13,794 nt of DNA from an uncultured Lacticaseibacillus sp. (GTDB lineage Bacteria; Bacillota; Bacilli; Lactobacillales; Lactobacillaceae), in the NCBI GenBank assembly GCA_934293835.1, contig CAKQZO010000033.1, positions 1-13,794 on the forward strand. The letters run 5' to 3'. Made by a program: the position numbers and the translations under genes. Every line of letters starts with the position of its first letter. Positions within the stretch are counted from its first letter, which is position 1. The notes beneath the pieces are model-generated. The model ran no database searches. It had not been told where the DNA came from and saw only the letters and a list, made by a program, of their open reading frames with translations. Shown in pieces: positions 1 to 6,852 of this stretch.

Positions 1-105
1 GACGATGCTGGCAGCGCCACATCGACCAGCACCTATGATGATGACGGGGTCACCATCATGACCGGTGGCCCCGGAATGGGCGGCGCCCCGACCGGAAGCC
101 GCTGA
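1..105 (+). CDS. 3' end of an unidentified protein gene (partial)
   Basis: Frame 1 is open from the first base and stops at TGA 103-105, giving the last 34 residues of a protein that begins outside the window. The visible tail is low in complexity: a Ser/Thr/Asp stretch, then a Gly/Pro/Met-rich end (MTGGPGMGGAPTGSR). There is no domain or membrane segment in it. Its reality is supported by the strong terminator that begins right after the stop. Glycine-rich flexible tails of this sort occur on several exported or membrane-associated proteins, so no function can be assigned. Confidence 0.6.
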   Translation, partial: DDAGSATSTSTYDDDGVTIMTGGPGMGGAPTGSR

Positions 106-160
106 CAAAAAGACCTGCGCCTCATGATTCGTATCTGAATCGTGAGGCGCAGGTCTTTTG
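106..160. terminator. Bidirectional intrinsic terminator shared by the partial gene and brnQ
   Basis: An inverted repeat pairs 107-129 with 137-159 (AAAAGACCTGCGCCTCA against TGAGGCGCAGGTCTTTT, continuing into GATTC/GAATC) around a short loop. The one imperfect position is a U-G wobble in + strand RNA but an A-C mismatch in minus strand RNA, so the hairpin suits the + strand gene slightly better. A T tract follows the stem in both directions, so it also ends the minus strand brnQ transcript. Confidence 0.9.
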
Positions 161-167
161 TGGTCAG

Positions 168-1559
168 TCAGTTTTCAGACAGTTCGCGCTTGGTGGTCGT
201 CAGCGGTTGCCCGGAAAGCTTGGCAATCAAGGTGCCTCCGATCAAGCCAACGAGCATGAATGGAAGGAAATCCATCGAGATGCTGAACAGCGGGATGTAC
301 TTCAGCCCGAAGTTGTTGATTGCAGAAAACAGTGCGGTGTTAGCCAGGAATGGTGGCAGGCTGTGAATCGCATCGAAGATCGCAGGAATCAAGGTCAGAC
401 CGATCGTCGTCTTGTAGATCGTCTTTTGCTTACCGATGAACGGATGGAGTAATCCCAACAGGATCAAGGCGATGGCCAGCGGGTACAAGAGCATCAGGAT
501 CGGGCTGGACAGCGCGATGATCTGATTCAAGCCGAAGTTGGAGATGAGGAAGCTCCCAGTACAAGTTGCCGCCAGGAATTTACTGAAGCCGATGCGTGGG
601 AAGCGATTGCCGAGGTCTTGAGACAAGCTGCCGACCAAGCCGATACAAGAGGTCAAGCAGGCCAAGAAGGTCATCGCCCCGAGCAGCGAGGTCCCGATCA
701 TGCCGGTGTAATGCGTCATGATCGCGTTGAAGGCGGGGCCGCCGTTAGCGGTCGTCGTCGTGAAGTGCAGGGAGATCACGCCTAACGCGATCAGGAAAAT
801 GTACACGATTGCTTCTAGGCCCATCGACAGCGCGCCGACCTTGGCAACGTCTTTGGAGCGATTGCGCGCGGACTTGACGCCGAAGAAACCGAGTGCCGAG
901 ACGATCGTGACCCCGAAGCCTAAGCCGGCCAAGGCGTCCATCGTGTTGTAGCCTTGCAAGAAGCCGTTGGATAAGTTACCCATCGCCTTGGTGGCGTGCG
1001 TGCTGGCGGCCAAGGTCGCCCCGTCGCCTTTGATGGCGAAAGCGGCGAAGAAGGCGGCCGCGAGGAGCAACAGCAATGCTGGGTTCAAGAGCTTGCCAAC
1101 ATAGTCAGTGATTTTTTGGGGATGGCGGGAAAGCAGGTAGGTGATCGAGAAGTAAATTGCGGAGAAAATCAGTAAGGCGATCTGGGTATGGCCCTTGGAG
1201 ATGAACGGTTGGATCGCCATCTCGAAGGTTACGGTCGCCGTCCGTGGTGTGGCGATCAAAAGGCCCAGACTGGCGTGGGTGCAGATGAGGAAGAATAAGG
1301 CGAAGCCACGGCCCACCGGTCGTGCGAGGTGGTACATGCTGTCAGATTCGGTCATCGCGATCGCCAGGATCGCCATGAGTGGCAGCAACACGGCGGAAAG
1401 CAAGAAGCCGATGGTGGCAGGAATCCAGTTGCCGTTGGCGATCTGGCCGAGATGAATGGGGAAGATCAGGTTCCCGGCACCGAAAAACAAACCGAACAGC
1501 ATTGATCCGAGGATAATATATTCTTTGCGTGTGAGTTGATGATCTGAATGAATTTGCAT
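168..1559 (-). CDS. brnQ: Branched-chain amino acid transport protein BrnQ (LIVCS family)
   Basis: A 463-residue integral membrane protein that should import leucine, isoleucine and valine by cation symport. The N-terminus carries the family's typical FGLFFGAGNLIFP segment (about residues 22-34) right after a short charged cytoplasmic stretch. The rest alternates long hydrophobic spans with short loops, consistent with about 12 membrane helices. The frame is open further upstream to 1634, but that would run through the leader terminator. ATG at 1557-1559 (MQIHSDHQL) is chosen because GGAGGT lies seven bases before it. The gene has its own promoter and a T-box leader, so uptake should rise when the matching tRNA is uncharged. 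The family is clear; the exact substrate preference among the three amino acids is not. Confidence 0.95.
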   Translation of the reverse strand: MQIHSDHQLTRKEYIILGSMLFGLFFGAGNLIFPIHLGQIANGNWIPATIGFLLSAVLLPLMAILAIAMTESDSMYHLARPVGRGFALFFLICTHASLGLLIATPRTATVTFEMAIQPFISKGHTQIALLIFSAIYFSITYLLSRHPQKITDYVGKLLNPALLLLLAAAFFAAFAIKGDGATLAASTHATKAMGNLSNGFLQGYNTMDALAGLGFGVTIVSALGFFGVKSARNRSKDVAKVGALSMGLEAIVYIFLIALGVISLHFTTTTANGGPAFNAIMTHYTGMIGTSLLGAMTFLACLTSCIGLVGSLSQDLGNRFPRIGFSKFLAATCTGSFLISNFGLNQIIALSSPILMLLYPLAIALILLGLLHPFIGKQKTIYKTTIGLTLIPAIFDAIHSLPPFLANTALFSAINNFGLKYIPLFSISMDFLPFMLVGLIGGTLIAKLSGQPLTTTKRELSEN

Positions 1560-1620
1560 AATGTTGACCTCCATGATGGTTACAATCAAGAAAAGGGTAG
1601 GTTTGGACCGGCCGAATCCA

Positions 1621-1912
1621 AACAAAAAAGGCACCCTCGACAGATAATTCTGCCAAGGGCGCCTTTGTGCGCGATACCACCTTGCTTCGCTTAGACGTCA
1701 CCATCTAAGCCTCACAACGTACGGCCTTACGGCGATACGCCATTGCTGTAATGGGCGCAATCCCAGTCACCACTTCACCCCAATGGTGTCGCAGTGACGA
1801 CTCATAGCCTACTTTCACCGACGGTTAACTTGGCCGCTTCACACTTTACGCGGCTCACTGACAAGCGCTCCTGGTTACTTTGCTACTCGAAGTCTGTCTC
1901 TCAATTGATGTT
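1621..1912 (-). promoter_or_regulatory. T-box leader of brnQ, probable valine (GUG) specifier
   Basis: Read on the minus strand, the leader contains the T-box core AAGGTGGTATCGCG (1670-1683), close to the consensus AGGGTGGNACCGCG. The bulge UGGU would pair with the ACCA end of an uncharged tRNA whose discriminator is A. Next comes a competing terminator: an 18-bp stem (1627-1644 with 1649-1666) whose three imperfect pairs are all G-U in minus strand RNA, then a T run. The specifier is inferred by alignment with the Met leader in this window: GAA-GTG-GTGACTGGG here against GAAA-ATG-GTCTCTGAG there. This places GUG (Val) at 1771-1773. Leader identity is firm. The specifier is an inference, but valine fits a BrnQ transporter. 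Confidence 0.9.
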
Positions 1913-1918
1913 AGCTCT

Positions 1919-1947
1919 AATTTAAATTAAATCCAAAGGAAAGTCAA
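1919..1947 (-). promoter_or_regulatory. Promoter of the brnQ T-box transcript
   Basis: On the minus strand, TTGACT (1942-1947) is followed after exactly 17 bases by TAAATT (1919-1924), a good sigma-A pattern. Transcription would start near 1912. The -35 hexamer contains the TGA stop codon of hom (1944-1946), so the promoter is embedded in the end of the upstream gene. Confidence 0.75.
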
Positions 1948-3236
1948 GCGGTAATGTTCATTTTTTTCTCATTATTTTGAAATTTAGTGGCCGCCCCGCG
2001 GATGTTCGGGTCGTATACCGGGAGGAGGTGATGCAGACGGACGCCGACAAAATGGCTCAAGGCGTCGCGCCAATGTGCGCTGATTTGCCGATCGGCAGGT
2101 TGTGTCAGCAGGTGGAGTTGATCGCCGCGCGCGTAGATCTGGCCTTGGATGCCTAACTGGGTGGCGACATCTAACCCGGTGACCAAGCCGTCGGTCGAAA
2201 GCGCGATGAGCTGGCGCGTCGGCAGGTCCAAGCCGGTGGCGGGCCGCAATGTGCTTGCAGCAGGCGTCGGGGTCAAGTGGCCGCGCAGGTTTCGGGCGAC
2301 TTCTTGTAAGTCGGCCACCACGGCATTGGCCGTCGGCAGGCTGCCTGCGCCGGGCCCGGTCAGCATCAAGGAGTTGGTGTTGGTCGACGCCAAGACGATG
2401 GCGTTGAACTCGTTGGCGACGCCTGCCAGTGGATGCGTCTTAGGCACCAGGGTCGGGGCGACAGTCAAGTTGAGCTGATCGGCCCGCCGCACCGCCGAGA
2501 CCAGTGGTTTGATGGTGTAGCCGAAGAAGTCCGCCGCGGCGAAATCCGCTCGCCGCAGAGTCGTGATGCCTTGGCGCTTGATGTTGGCGAGTTTAGGCGC
2601 GAGTCCGAACGCCAGCCGGCTGAGGATCAAGAGTTTGTAGCTGGCGTCGAGGCCTTCGACATCGTTGGTCGGGTCGGCTTCTGCAAATCCCTTGGCCTGA
2701 GCAGCACTCAAGGCTTCGGCGTAATTCGCCCCGGCTTGCATCTGGGACAGAATGAAGTTGGAAGTCCCGTTGGCGATTCCGGTCAAGGCGGTGATCTCGT
2801 CGCCGGCGAAGTTCGTGTTCAGCGTCCGCAGAATCGGGATGCTACCCATCACGGCTGCTTCGTAATCCAAGGCAACGTGATGTTGAGCGGCCAGTGCGGT
2901 GAGCGCCTGCCCATGCGTGGCGATCAGGTCTTTGTTGGCGGTGATCACGTGCTTGCCGTTTTTCAAGGCCTGTTGCAGCAAGGCGAAAGGTAAGTCGATG
3001 CCGCCGAGCACTTCGACGATGATCTGGATCTGAGGGTCGTTGACCACGCTCAATGCATCGGTCGTCAAGGCGATTTCTGGGAACGCTGCTTGTCGTTCTG
3101 GGGTCAAGGACCGCACAGCGGCACGGGTGATTTTCAACTGCAATTGGGCTAGTTGTGGCGTTTGGCGGGCGATGATCGTTGCCACGCCACGACCGACGGT
3201 ACCAAGGCCTAATAGGCCGACATTGAGTGTGCTCAT
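1944..3236 (-). CDS. hom: Homoserine dehydrogenase
   Basis: A 430-residue NAD(P)-dependent enzyme that reduces aspartate semialdehyde to homoserine. The Rossmann motif GLGTVG is at residues 10-15, ANK at 100-102, and the catalytic block FAEADPTNDVEGLDASYK at 184-201. E186, D197 and K201 have the spacing of yeast E208, D219 and K223. ATG at 3236 follows AAAGGAAG by seven bases. It is the last gene of the met operon, 22 bases after metC, so its homoserine probably feeds methionine synthesis. The length resembles B. subtilis Hom, but the last 80 residues lack a recognisable ACT motif, so threonine feedback may be absent. The last 14 codons are strikingly AT-rich and run over the brnQ -35 box. 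Confidence 0.95.
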   Translation of the reverse strand: MSTLNVGLLGLGTVGRGVATIIARQTPQLAQLQLKITRAAVRSLTPERQAAFPEIALTTDALSVVNDPQIQIIVEVLGGIDLPFALLQQALKNGKHVITANKDLIATHGQALTALAAQHHVALDYEAAVMGSIPILRTLNTNFAGDEITALTGIANGTSNFILSQMQAGANYAEALSAAQAKGFAEADPTNDVEGLDASYKLLILSRLAFGLAPKLANIKRQGITTLRRADFAAADFFGYTIKPLVSAVRRADQLNLTVAPTLVPKTHPLAGVANEFNAIVLASTNTNSLMLTGPGAGSLPTANAVVADLQEVARNLRGHLTPTPAASTLRPATGLDLPTRQLIALSTDGLVTGLDVATQLGIQGQIYARGDQLHLLTQPADRQISAHWRDALSHFVGVRLHHLLPVYDPNIRGAATKFQNNEKKMNITA

Positions 3237-3258
3237 GATCAGACTTCCTTTCGCTGAA

Positions 3259-4443
3259 TCAACCGGCTTGAACGGTGTTGGCGGTGTCGTTACTATGGGC
3301 GGCTTGAATCTTCTTGAACCCTTGGGCGAGATCGGCGATCAGATCGTCAGGGTCTTCGAGGCCGACGGAAAAACGCAACAGCCCAGGGGTGATGCCGCAG
3401 GCCAGCTGTTCTTCTGCGCTCATCTCGGCATGACTCATCTTGGCTGGGTAAGACAGAATACTTTCGACCCCGCCTAGAGACACCGAGAATTCTGGGATCG
3501 TGAGCGTTTCGGCAAGGATCTTGGCGTTTTCGGCAGACCCCACGTCAAAACTCAACACGGCCCCGCCGTTTTTGGCCTGCTTTTGGTGAATGGCGTAGCT
3601 GGGGTCTGACTTCAACCCGGGATAACAGACGCGGGTGACCACCGGCTGGGTTGCCAACCACTCCGCCAATTGTTGGGCGCCTTTGCTCGATTGCGCCATG
3701 CGCACACCGAGCGTCTTGATGCCTCGGAGCAACAAGAAGGTGTCGGTGACGCCCAGGGTCGCGCCGAACGCATTTTGGATGAAATAGATGCGGCTGGCGA
3801 GCCCGGGGTCGTTGGTGATCGCTGCACCGGCCAGGATGTCCGAGTGACCGGACAAGAACTTCGTCGCTGAATGGACAACGATATCGACGCCGAGACTGAG
3901 TGGCTTTTGCAACACCGGAGACATGAAGGTGTTATCGGCGATCGTGATCAAATCGTGGGCCTTGGCGATCGCGACGACCCCGGGGATGTCGGTGACGGCC
4001 AGAACTGGATTAGACGGGGTTTCGATGTAGATAGCCTTGGTGTTGGGCTGGATGGCGTCTTCCAAGGCGTTGAGATCCGTCGGGTCGACGAAGGTGTGCG
4101 TGATGCCGAAGCGCGATAACACGTCTTCTAGAATCCGGAAGGTGCCGCCGTAGACGAACTTAGACACCAACAGGTGGTCGCCTTGCGAGAAGATACTCAA
4201 CACGCTGGAGATCGCCGCCATGCCGGTGGAGAACAGGTAGCCGAACTGGCCGCCTTCTAGGGCTGCGACCGCTTCTTCGCCGGCTTTACGAGTCGGGTTG
4301 CCGCTACGTGAATAATCGAATTCACCAAAATGATCGAAGTCTTCTTGGTAAAAAGTCGAGCTCAACGCGATCGGCGTATTCACCGCGCCAGTGGCAGGGT
4401 CTTTGACAGTCGTTGCTTTAATAATCTTGGTGTAATCATGCAT
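3259..4443 (-). CDS. metC: Cystathionine beta-lyase (MetC-type PLP enzyme)
   Basis: A 394-residue Cys/Met-metabolism PLP enzyme that should split cystathionine into homocysteine, pyruvate and ammonia. Family residues: Y44 and R46 in FDYSRSGNPTR, Y98 in YGGTF, D170 in ADNTF, the PLP lysine K195 in SATKFLSGHSD, and R357 in LRFSVG near the C-terminus. The wording (FDYSRSGNPTR, SQGDHLLVSKFVYGGTFR, QNAFGATLGV) matches what I recall of B. subtilis MetC better than MetI. The frame extends upstream to GTG 4464, but that would put the SD AAAGGAGA inside the gene; ATG 4443 sits seven bases after it. It follows metI by 27 bases in the same order as the B. subtilis metI-metC pair. Cystathionine gamma-lyase activity cannot be excluded from sequence. 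Confidence 0.9.
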   Translation of the reverse strand: MHDYTKIIKATTVKDPATGAVNTPIALSSTFYQEDFDHFGEFDYSRSGNPTRKAGEEAVAALEGGQFGYLFSTGMAAISSVLSIFSQGDHLLVSKFVYGGTFRILEDVLSRFGITHTFVDPTDLNALEDAIQPNTKAIYIETPSNPVLAVTDIPGVVAIAKAHDLITIADNTFMSPVLQKPLSLGVDIVVHSATKFLSGHSDILAGAAITNDPGLASRIYFIQNAFGATLGVTDTFLLLRGIKTLGVRMAQSSKGAQQLAEWLATQPVVTRVCYPGLKSDPSYAIHQKQAKNGGAVLSFDVGSAENAKILAETLTIPEFSVSLGGVESILSYPAKMSHAEMSAEEQLACGITPGLLRFSVGLEDPDDLIADLAQGFKKIQAAHSNDTANTVQAG

Positions 4444-4470
4444 AGTGAAGTCTCCTTTGTGCACGTCAGG

Positions 4471-5583
4471 TTATCTCTTGGCGCCGGCGAGGGCCTGGTC
4501 GAGGTCTGCGGCGATGTCGTCTTGGTCTTCTAAGCCGACGGAGATGCGAATGAGGTTGTCGGTGATGCCCAGCGCTTGTCGCTGAGCTTCCGGCATGTCG
4601 TGGTGGGTCTGAATCGCAGGCACGGTGACTAGGGTTTCGACGCTGCCGAGGCTTTCTGCGAAGGAACAAATCTTCAAGCCTTGCAAGAAGCGATCGACAT
4701 CGTAGTCAGTGTTGAGATAAAAACTGATCATGCCGCCGATCCCGGCGTAAAGGACGCGGTCAACGCTCGCCAGCGTACGCAAGTGTTCAGCGACGAAGCG
4801 GCCGTTGGCGGTGTGCGCGTGCATCCGAATATTCAGCGTCTTGAGGGAGCGAATCAGTAACCAAGCGTCGAACGGATCGAGGTTTTGGCCGGTCGTCGTC
4901 AGTTGTTGGCTGACCTGTTCGGCGATTTCAGCGTCTTTGACGATGACGGCACCAGCGAGGATATCATTGTGGCCGCCGAGATATTTGGTGGCGGAATGAA
5001 CGACAACATCGGCGCCTAGCGTCAACGGTTGCTGATAGATGGGAGTCAAGAAGGTGTTGTCCACGGCGACGAAGATATCGGGGCGCACCGCGTGGACAGC
5101 AGTGGTGACCGCTTCGATATCGATGACCTTCATGGTCGGGTTAGAGGGCGTTTCCAGCCAGATCAGGCGCGTGTTCGGCTTGATTGCCAGCAGCAGTGCA
5201 TCGACATCGACGCCGTCCCAAGTGTCGTAGCTGATCTGGTAGCGATCTTGGCGCTCATCGAAGTAGCGGAAGCTGCCGCCGTAGAGATCATCAGACGCGA
5301 TGAAGTGGTCGCCGGTGCGCGTGAGTGTCGAGAAAACTAGATCGATGGCGGCCATCCCAGAGCTGACGGCGAACGCTTGGGTGCCGTGTTCGATCGTGGC
5401 GAGTTGCGTCTCCAGCAACGCCCGCGTCGGCGTGGTCAGGCGTGAGTAGTCGTAGCCGGTCGATTCACCTAATCCCGGATGGCGGAAGGCAGTAGATAGA
5501 TACAAGGCTGGGACGACGGCGCCTGTGCGTGCATCATCGGAACCATTAGCGCTTTGAATGAGTTGAGTAGCGAGTTTAGCCAT
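4471..5583 (-). CDS. metI: Cystathionine gamma-synthase / O-acetylhomoserine thiolyase (MetI-type)
   Basis: A 370-residue PLP enzyme predicted to join an acylated homoserine with cysteine to give cystathionine; MetI homologues can also use sulfide directly. Key residues: Y46 in GYDYSR, Y101 in YGGSF, D175 in VDNTF, PLP lysine K200 in SATKYLGGHND, and R346 in IRISVG. The opening (LYLSTAFRH, GESTGYDYSR, TPTR) and the GGMISF / CSFAESLGSVET part resemble B. subtilis MetI, which has nearly the same length. The frame could begin at TTG 5589, but ATG 5583 has GGAGG at normal distance. The start overlaps the metA stop by eight bases (ATGGCTAA), so translation is probably coupled. With MetA before it and MetC after it, the gamma-synthase role is the natural reading. 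Confidence 0.9.
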   Translation of the reverse strand: MAKLATQLIQSANGSDDARTGAVVPALYLSTAFRHPGLGESTGYDYSRLTTPTRALLETQLATIEHGTQAFAVSSGMAAIDLVFSTLTRTGDHFIASDDLYGGSFRYFDERQDRYQISYDTWDGVDVDALLLAIKPNTRLIWLETPSNPTMKVIDIEAVTTAVHAVRPDIFVAVDNTFLTPIYQQPLTLGADVVVHSATKYLGGHNDILAGAVIVKDAEIAEQVSQQLTTTGQNLDPFDAWLLIRSLKTLNIRMHAHTANGRFVAEHLRTLASVDRVLYAGIGGMISFYLNTDYDVDRFLQGLKICSFAESLGSVETLVTVPAIQTHHDMPEAQRQALGITDNLIRISVGLEDQDDIAADLDQALAGAKR

Positions 5584-6382
5584 TAGCAAGCCTCCGAGAG
5601 TTGGTAGTTTGTAGTGTGTTTAACCAGGCATCATAGACGAAAGTCGCGTCGGTGTGCCAAGTGTTATGCGGTTGTAGATCGGCATCGAAGTAATGTGCCG
5701 GCAACGGCGTGTTTTGATCTTTGTGATAATCGCGATAGTATTCCGCGCGTAAGGTGCCGGTTTGATATTCGAGGTGTCCGGCTAAGTACCAAGAGTTAGT
5801 CGTGGCGTCTTCGATCAAGGTGGCGCCGAGCCGATCATCACCGGCGATGATCTGGCCGCGGTGAACGGCATTCAGCGGAATTTTGAAGAACCGCGACTGC
5901 GGCATGGTGAGGCCGCCTGTGGTGTAGACACCTGAGATCTTCTGGGTGAGTTGCCGGCCGGAGAAGGTTCCATCGACGGTGCCTGCGGCGTATGCGCCCC
6001 AGCAGATGAACAAGGCACCGTCTGTGTGGGCCTTGCGCCAGGTCAAGATACGGCGGAATTCCGGCCAAAAATCGATTTGGTGAAAGCCCAGACGGTCGAG
6101 CGGCGCCCCAGTGACGATCAAGCCATCGAAGTGTTGTGACTCGACTTGGCTGAAGTTGGTGTAGGCTTCGCGGACCTTGCTTTCATTATTATGAATGTGA
6201 TGCGTGTCTGGTAGGCAGAAGGTCAACGCTACAGGTTGCGTGCCGGCAGCAAAGACGTTTGCGAGTTGGCGCTCGGTCACGGCCCGATTGGGCATGAGGT
6301 TCAAGACCAAGAGCCGTTTAGCATCGGGTGCAGGGGTATCGTTCGTGCGGGTTAACCCGCTTAAGATCGTGACTTGAGCCAT
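5576..6382 (-). CDS. metA: Homoserine O-acyltransferase MetA
   Basis: A 268-residue homoserine O-acyltransferase of the MetA (HTS) family, which activates homoserine for sulfur assimilation. Motifs: LNLMPNRAVTERQL (27-40), DGLIVTGAPL (86-95), the catalytic cysteine C127 in ICWGAYAAG, and H203/E205 in GHLEY, the catalytic His and Glu. The residue aligned with E. coli Gly111 and B. cereus Glu111 (31 before the cysteine in both) is D96. An acidic residue there suggests acetyl-CoA rather than succinyl-CoA, despite the usual 'succinyltransferase' label. It is shorter than E. coli MetA (about 309 residues), mainly at the ends. ATG 6382 follows TGGAGG by eight bases; the upstream open frame to 6511 runs through the T-box terminator and is rejected. 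It is the first gene of the met operon. Confidence 0.94.
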   Translation of the reverse strand: MAQVTILSGLTRTNDTPAPDAKRLLVLNLMPNRAVTERQLANVFAAGTQPVALTFCLPDTHHIHNNESKVREAYTNFSQVESQHFDGLIVTGAPLDRLGFHQIDFWPEFRRILTWRKAHTDGALFICWGAYAAGTVDGTFSGRQLTQKISGVYTTGGLTMPQSRFFKIPLNAVHRGQIIAGDDRLGATLIEDATTNSWYLAGHLEYQTGTLRAEYYRDYHKDQNTPLPAHYFDADLQPHNTWHTDATFVYDAWLNTLQTTNSRRLANG

Positions 6383-6404
6383 GTGCAAAGCCTCCATTTC
6401 AAAA

Positions 6405-6684
6405 TAATAAAAAATCCCGCAATTCTTCAACTGAAGAACTGCGGGACGCTTTTGCGTGGTACCACCCGGATTCTGTCGTCTGTCACCAGACGGCACTCTA
6501 TCGTACGGCAATGATGCGATACGATGACGCGGTAACGGGCGTACCCGGCCACCACTTACCAGACGGCTCGTAGTGACGTGACTCAGAGACCATTTTCGAT
6601 GTGGTTACCTCACTAGCTTCCACCGACCGCTAGCTCTCTTGAGAGGAACACGCATTTACTTATCTCGTCAACGTAATAATGATT
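6405..6684 (-). promoter_or_regulatory. Methionine T-box leader (specifier AUG) of the metA-metI-metC-hom operon
   Basis: Minus strand RNA contains the T-box core GGGTGGTACCACG (6455-6467), whose UGGU bulge can pair with tRNA ending ACCA. It is followed by a terminator stem TCCCGCA-TTCTTC / GAAGAA-TGCGGGA (6415-6446) and a T-rich run. Upstream, stem I has the typical GGTGGAAGCTAG element (about 6613-6624). The specifier region reads GAAA-ATG-GTCTCTGAG, placing AUG at 6591-6593. Uncharged methionyl-tRNA should stabilise the antiterminator and open the whole operon. All parts expected of a Met T-box are present, and the genes downstream agree with it. Confidence 0.95.
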
Positions 6685-6719
6685 ATTGCAATAATACGTC
6701 ATTTTCTCATTTTGGTCAA
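6682..6719 (-). promoter_or_regulatory. Promoter of the met operon, with an overlapping 14-bp palindrome
   Basis: On the minus strand, TTGACC (6714-6719) and TATTAT (6691-6696) are separated by exactly 17 bases, a near-consensus sigma-A promoter with its start near 6684. A perfect palindrome, ATTATTGCAATAAT (6682-6695), covers the downstream edge of the -10 box and the predicted start. It sits where a repressor would block initiation, so an extra transcription factor is possible; no regulator can be named. Confidence 0.8.
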
Positions 6720-6816
6720 GTGGCGTTATCATTTTTTTCACATCTAAGGCCTAACTGGCGGGGACGCACAACTGGCCTTTTGGAACGTCACATCACTGGA
6801 ATATTCGGGCACATGA
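6720..6816. other. Intergenic stretch between the met promoter and the 3D gene terminator
   Basis: No coding capacity is apparent. A weak inverted repeat AAGGCC (6746-6751) / GGCCTT (6774-6779) encloses a 22-base loop and is followed by T-rich sequence on the + strand. No gene it could terminate is visible on that strand. Confidence 0.35.
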
Positions 6817-6846
6817 AAGGGGCCGCGACATCAGTCACAGCCCCTT
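6817..6846 (-). terminator. Intrinsic terminator of the 3D-domain protein gene
   Basis: The arms 6817-6828 and 6835-6846 form a 12-bp hairpin with a 6-base loop. Two positions are U-G wobbles in minus strand RNA but mismatches in + strand RNA, so the hairpin is built for the minus strand gene that ends at 6853. The T tract is only three bases, so termination may be leaky. Confidence 0.6.
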
Positions 6847-6852
6847 CGTTGA

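Noticed and set aside
1560..1634. N-terminal extension of BrnQ to an upstream ATG at 1634
   Set aside because: It would run through the T-box terminator hairpin, and the SD GGAGGT would lie inside the gene. ATG 1559 is better placed.
1964..2220. ACT domain at the C-terminus of Hom
   Set aside because: Length would allow it, but I cannot find the usual hydrophobic-strand plus GVL pattern, so I did not annotate it.
2433..2993. 186-codon open frame on the + strand opposite hom
   Set aside because: It lies wholly antisense to a well-conserved enzyme gene in GC-rich DNA, where long shadow frames are common, and its product shows no recognisable family.
6383..6511. N-terminal extension of MetA to 6511
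   Set aside because: It translates the T-box core and terminator; TGGAGG points to ATG 6382.
6746..6783. AAGGCC / GGCCTT inverted repeat followed by T-rich sequence on the + strand
   Set aside because: Six-base arms with a 22-base loop are weak, and no + strand gene ends here. The dedicated minus strand hairpin at 6817-6846 explains termination better.
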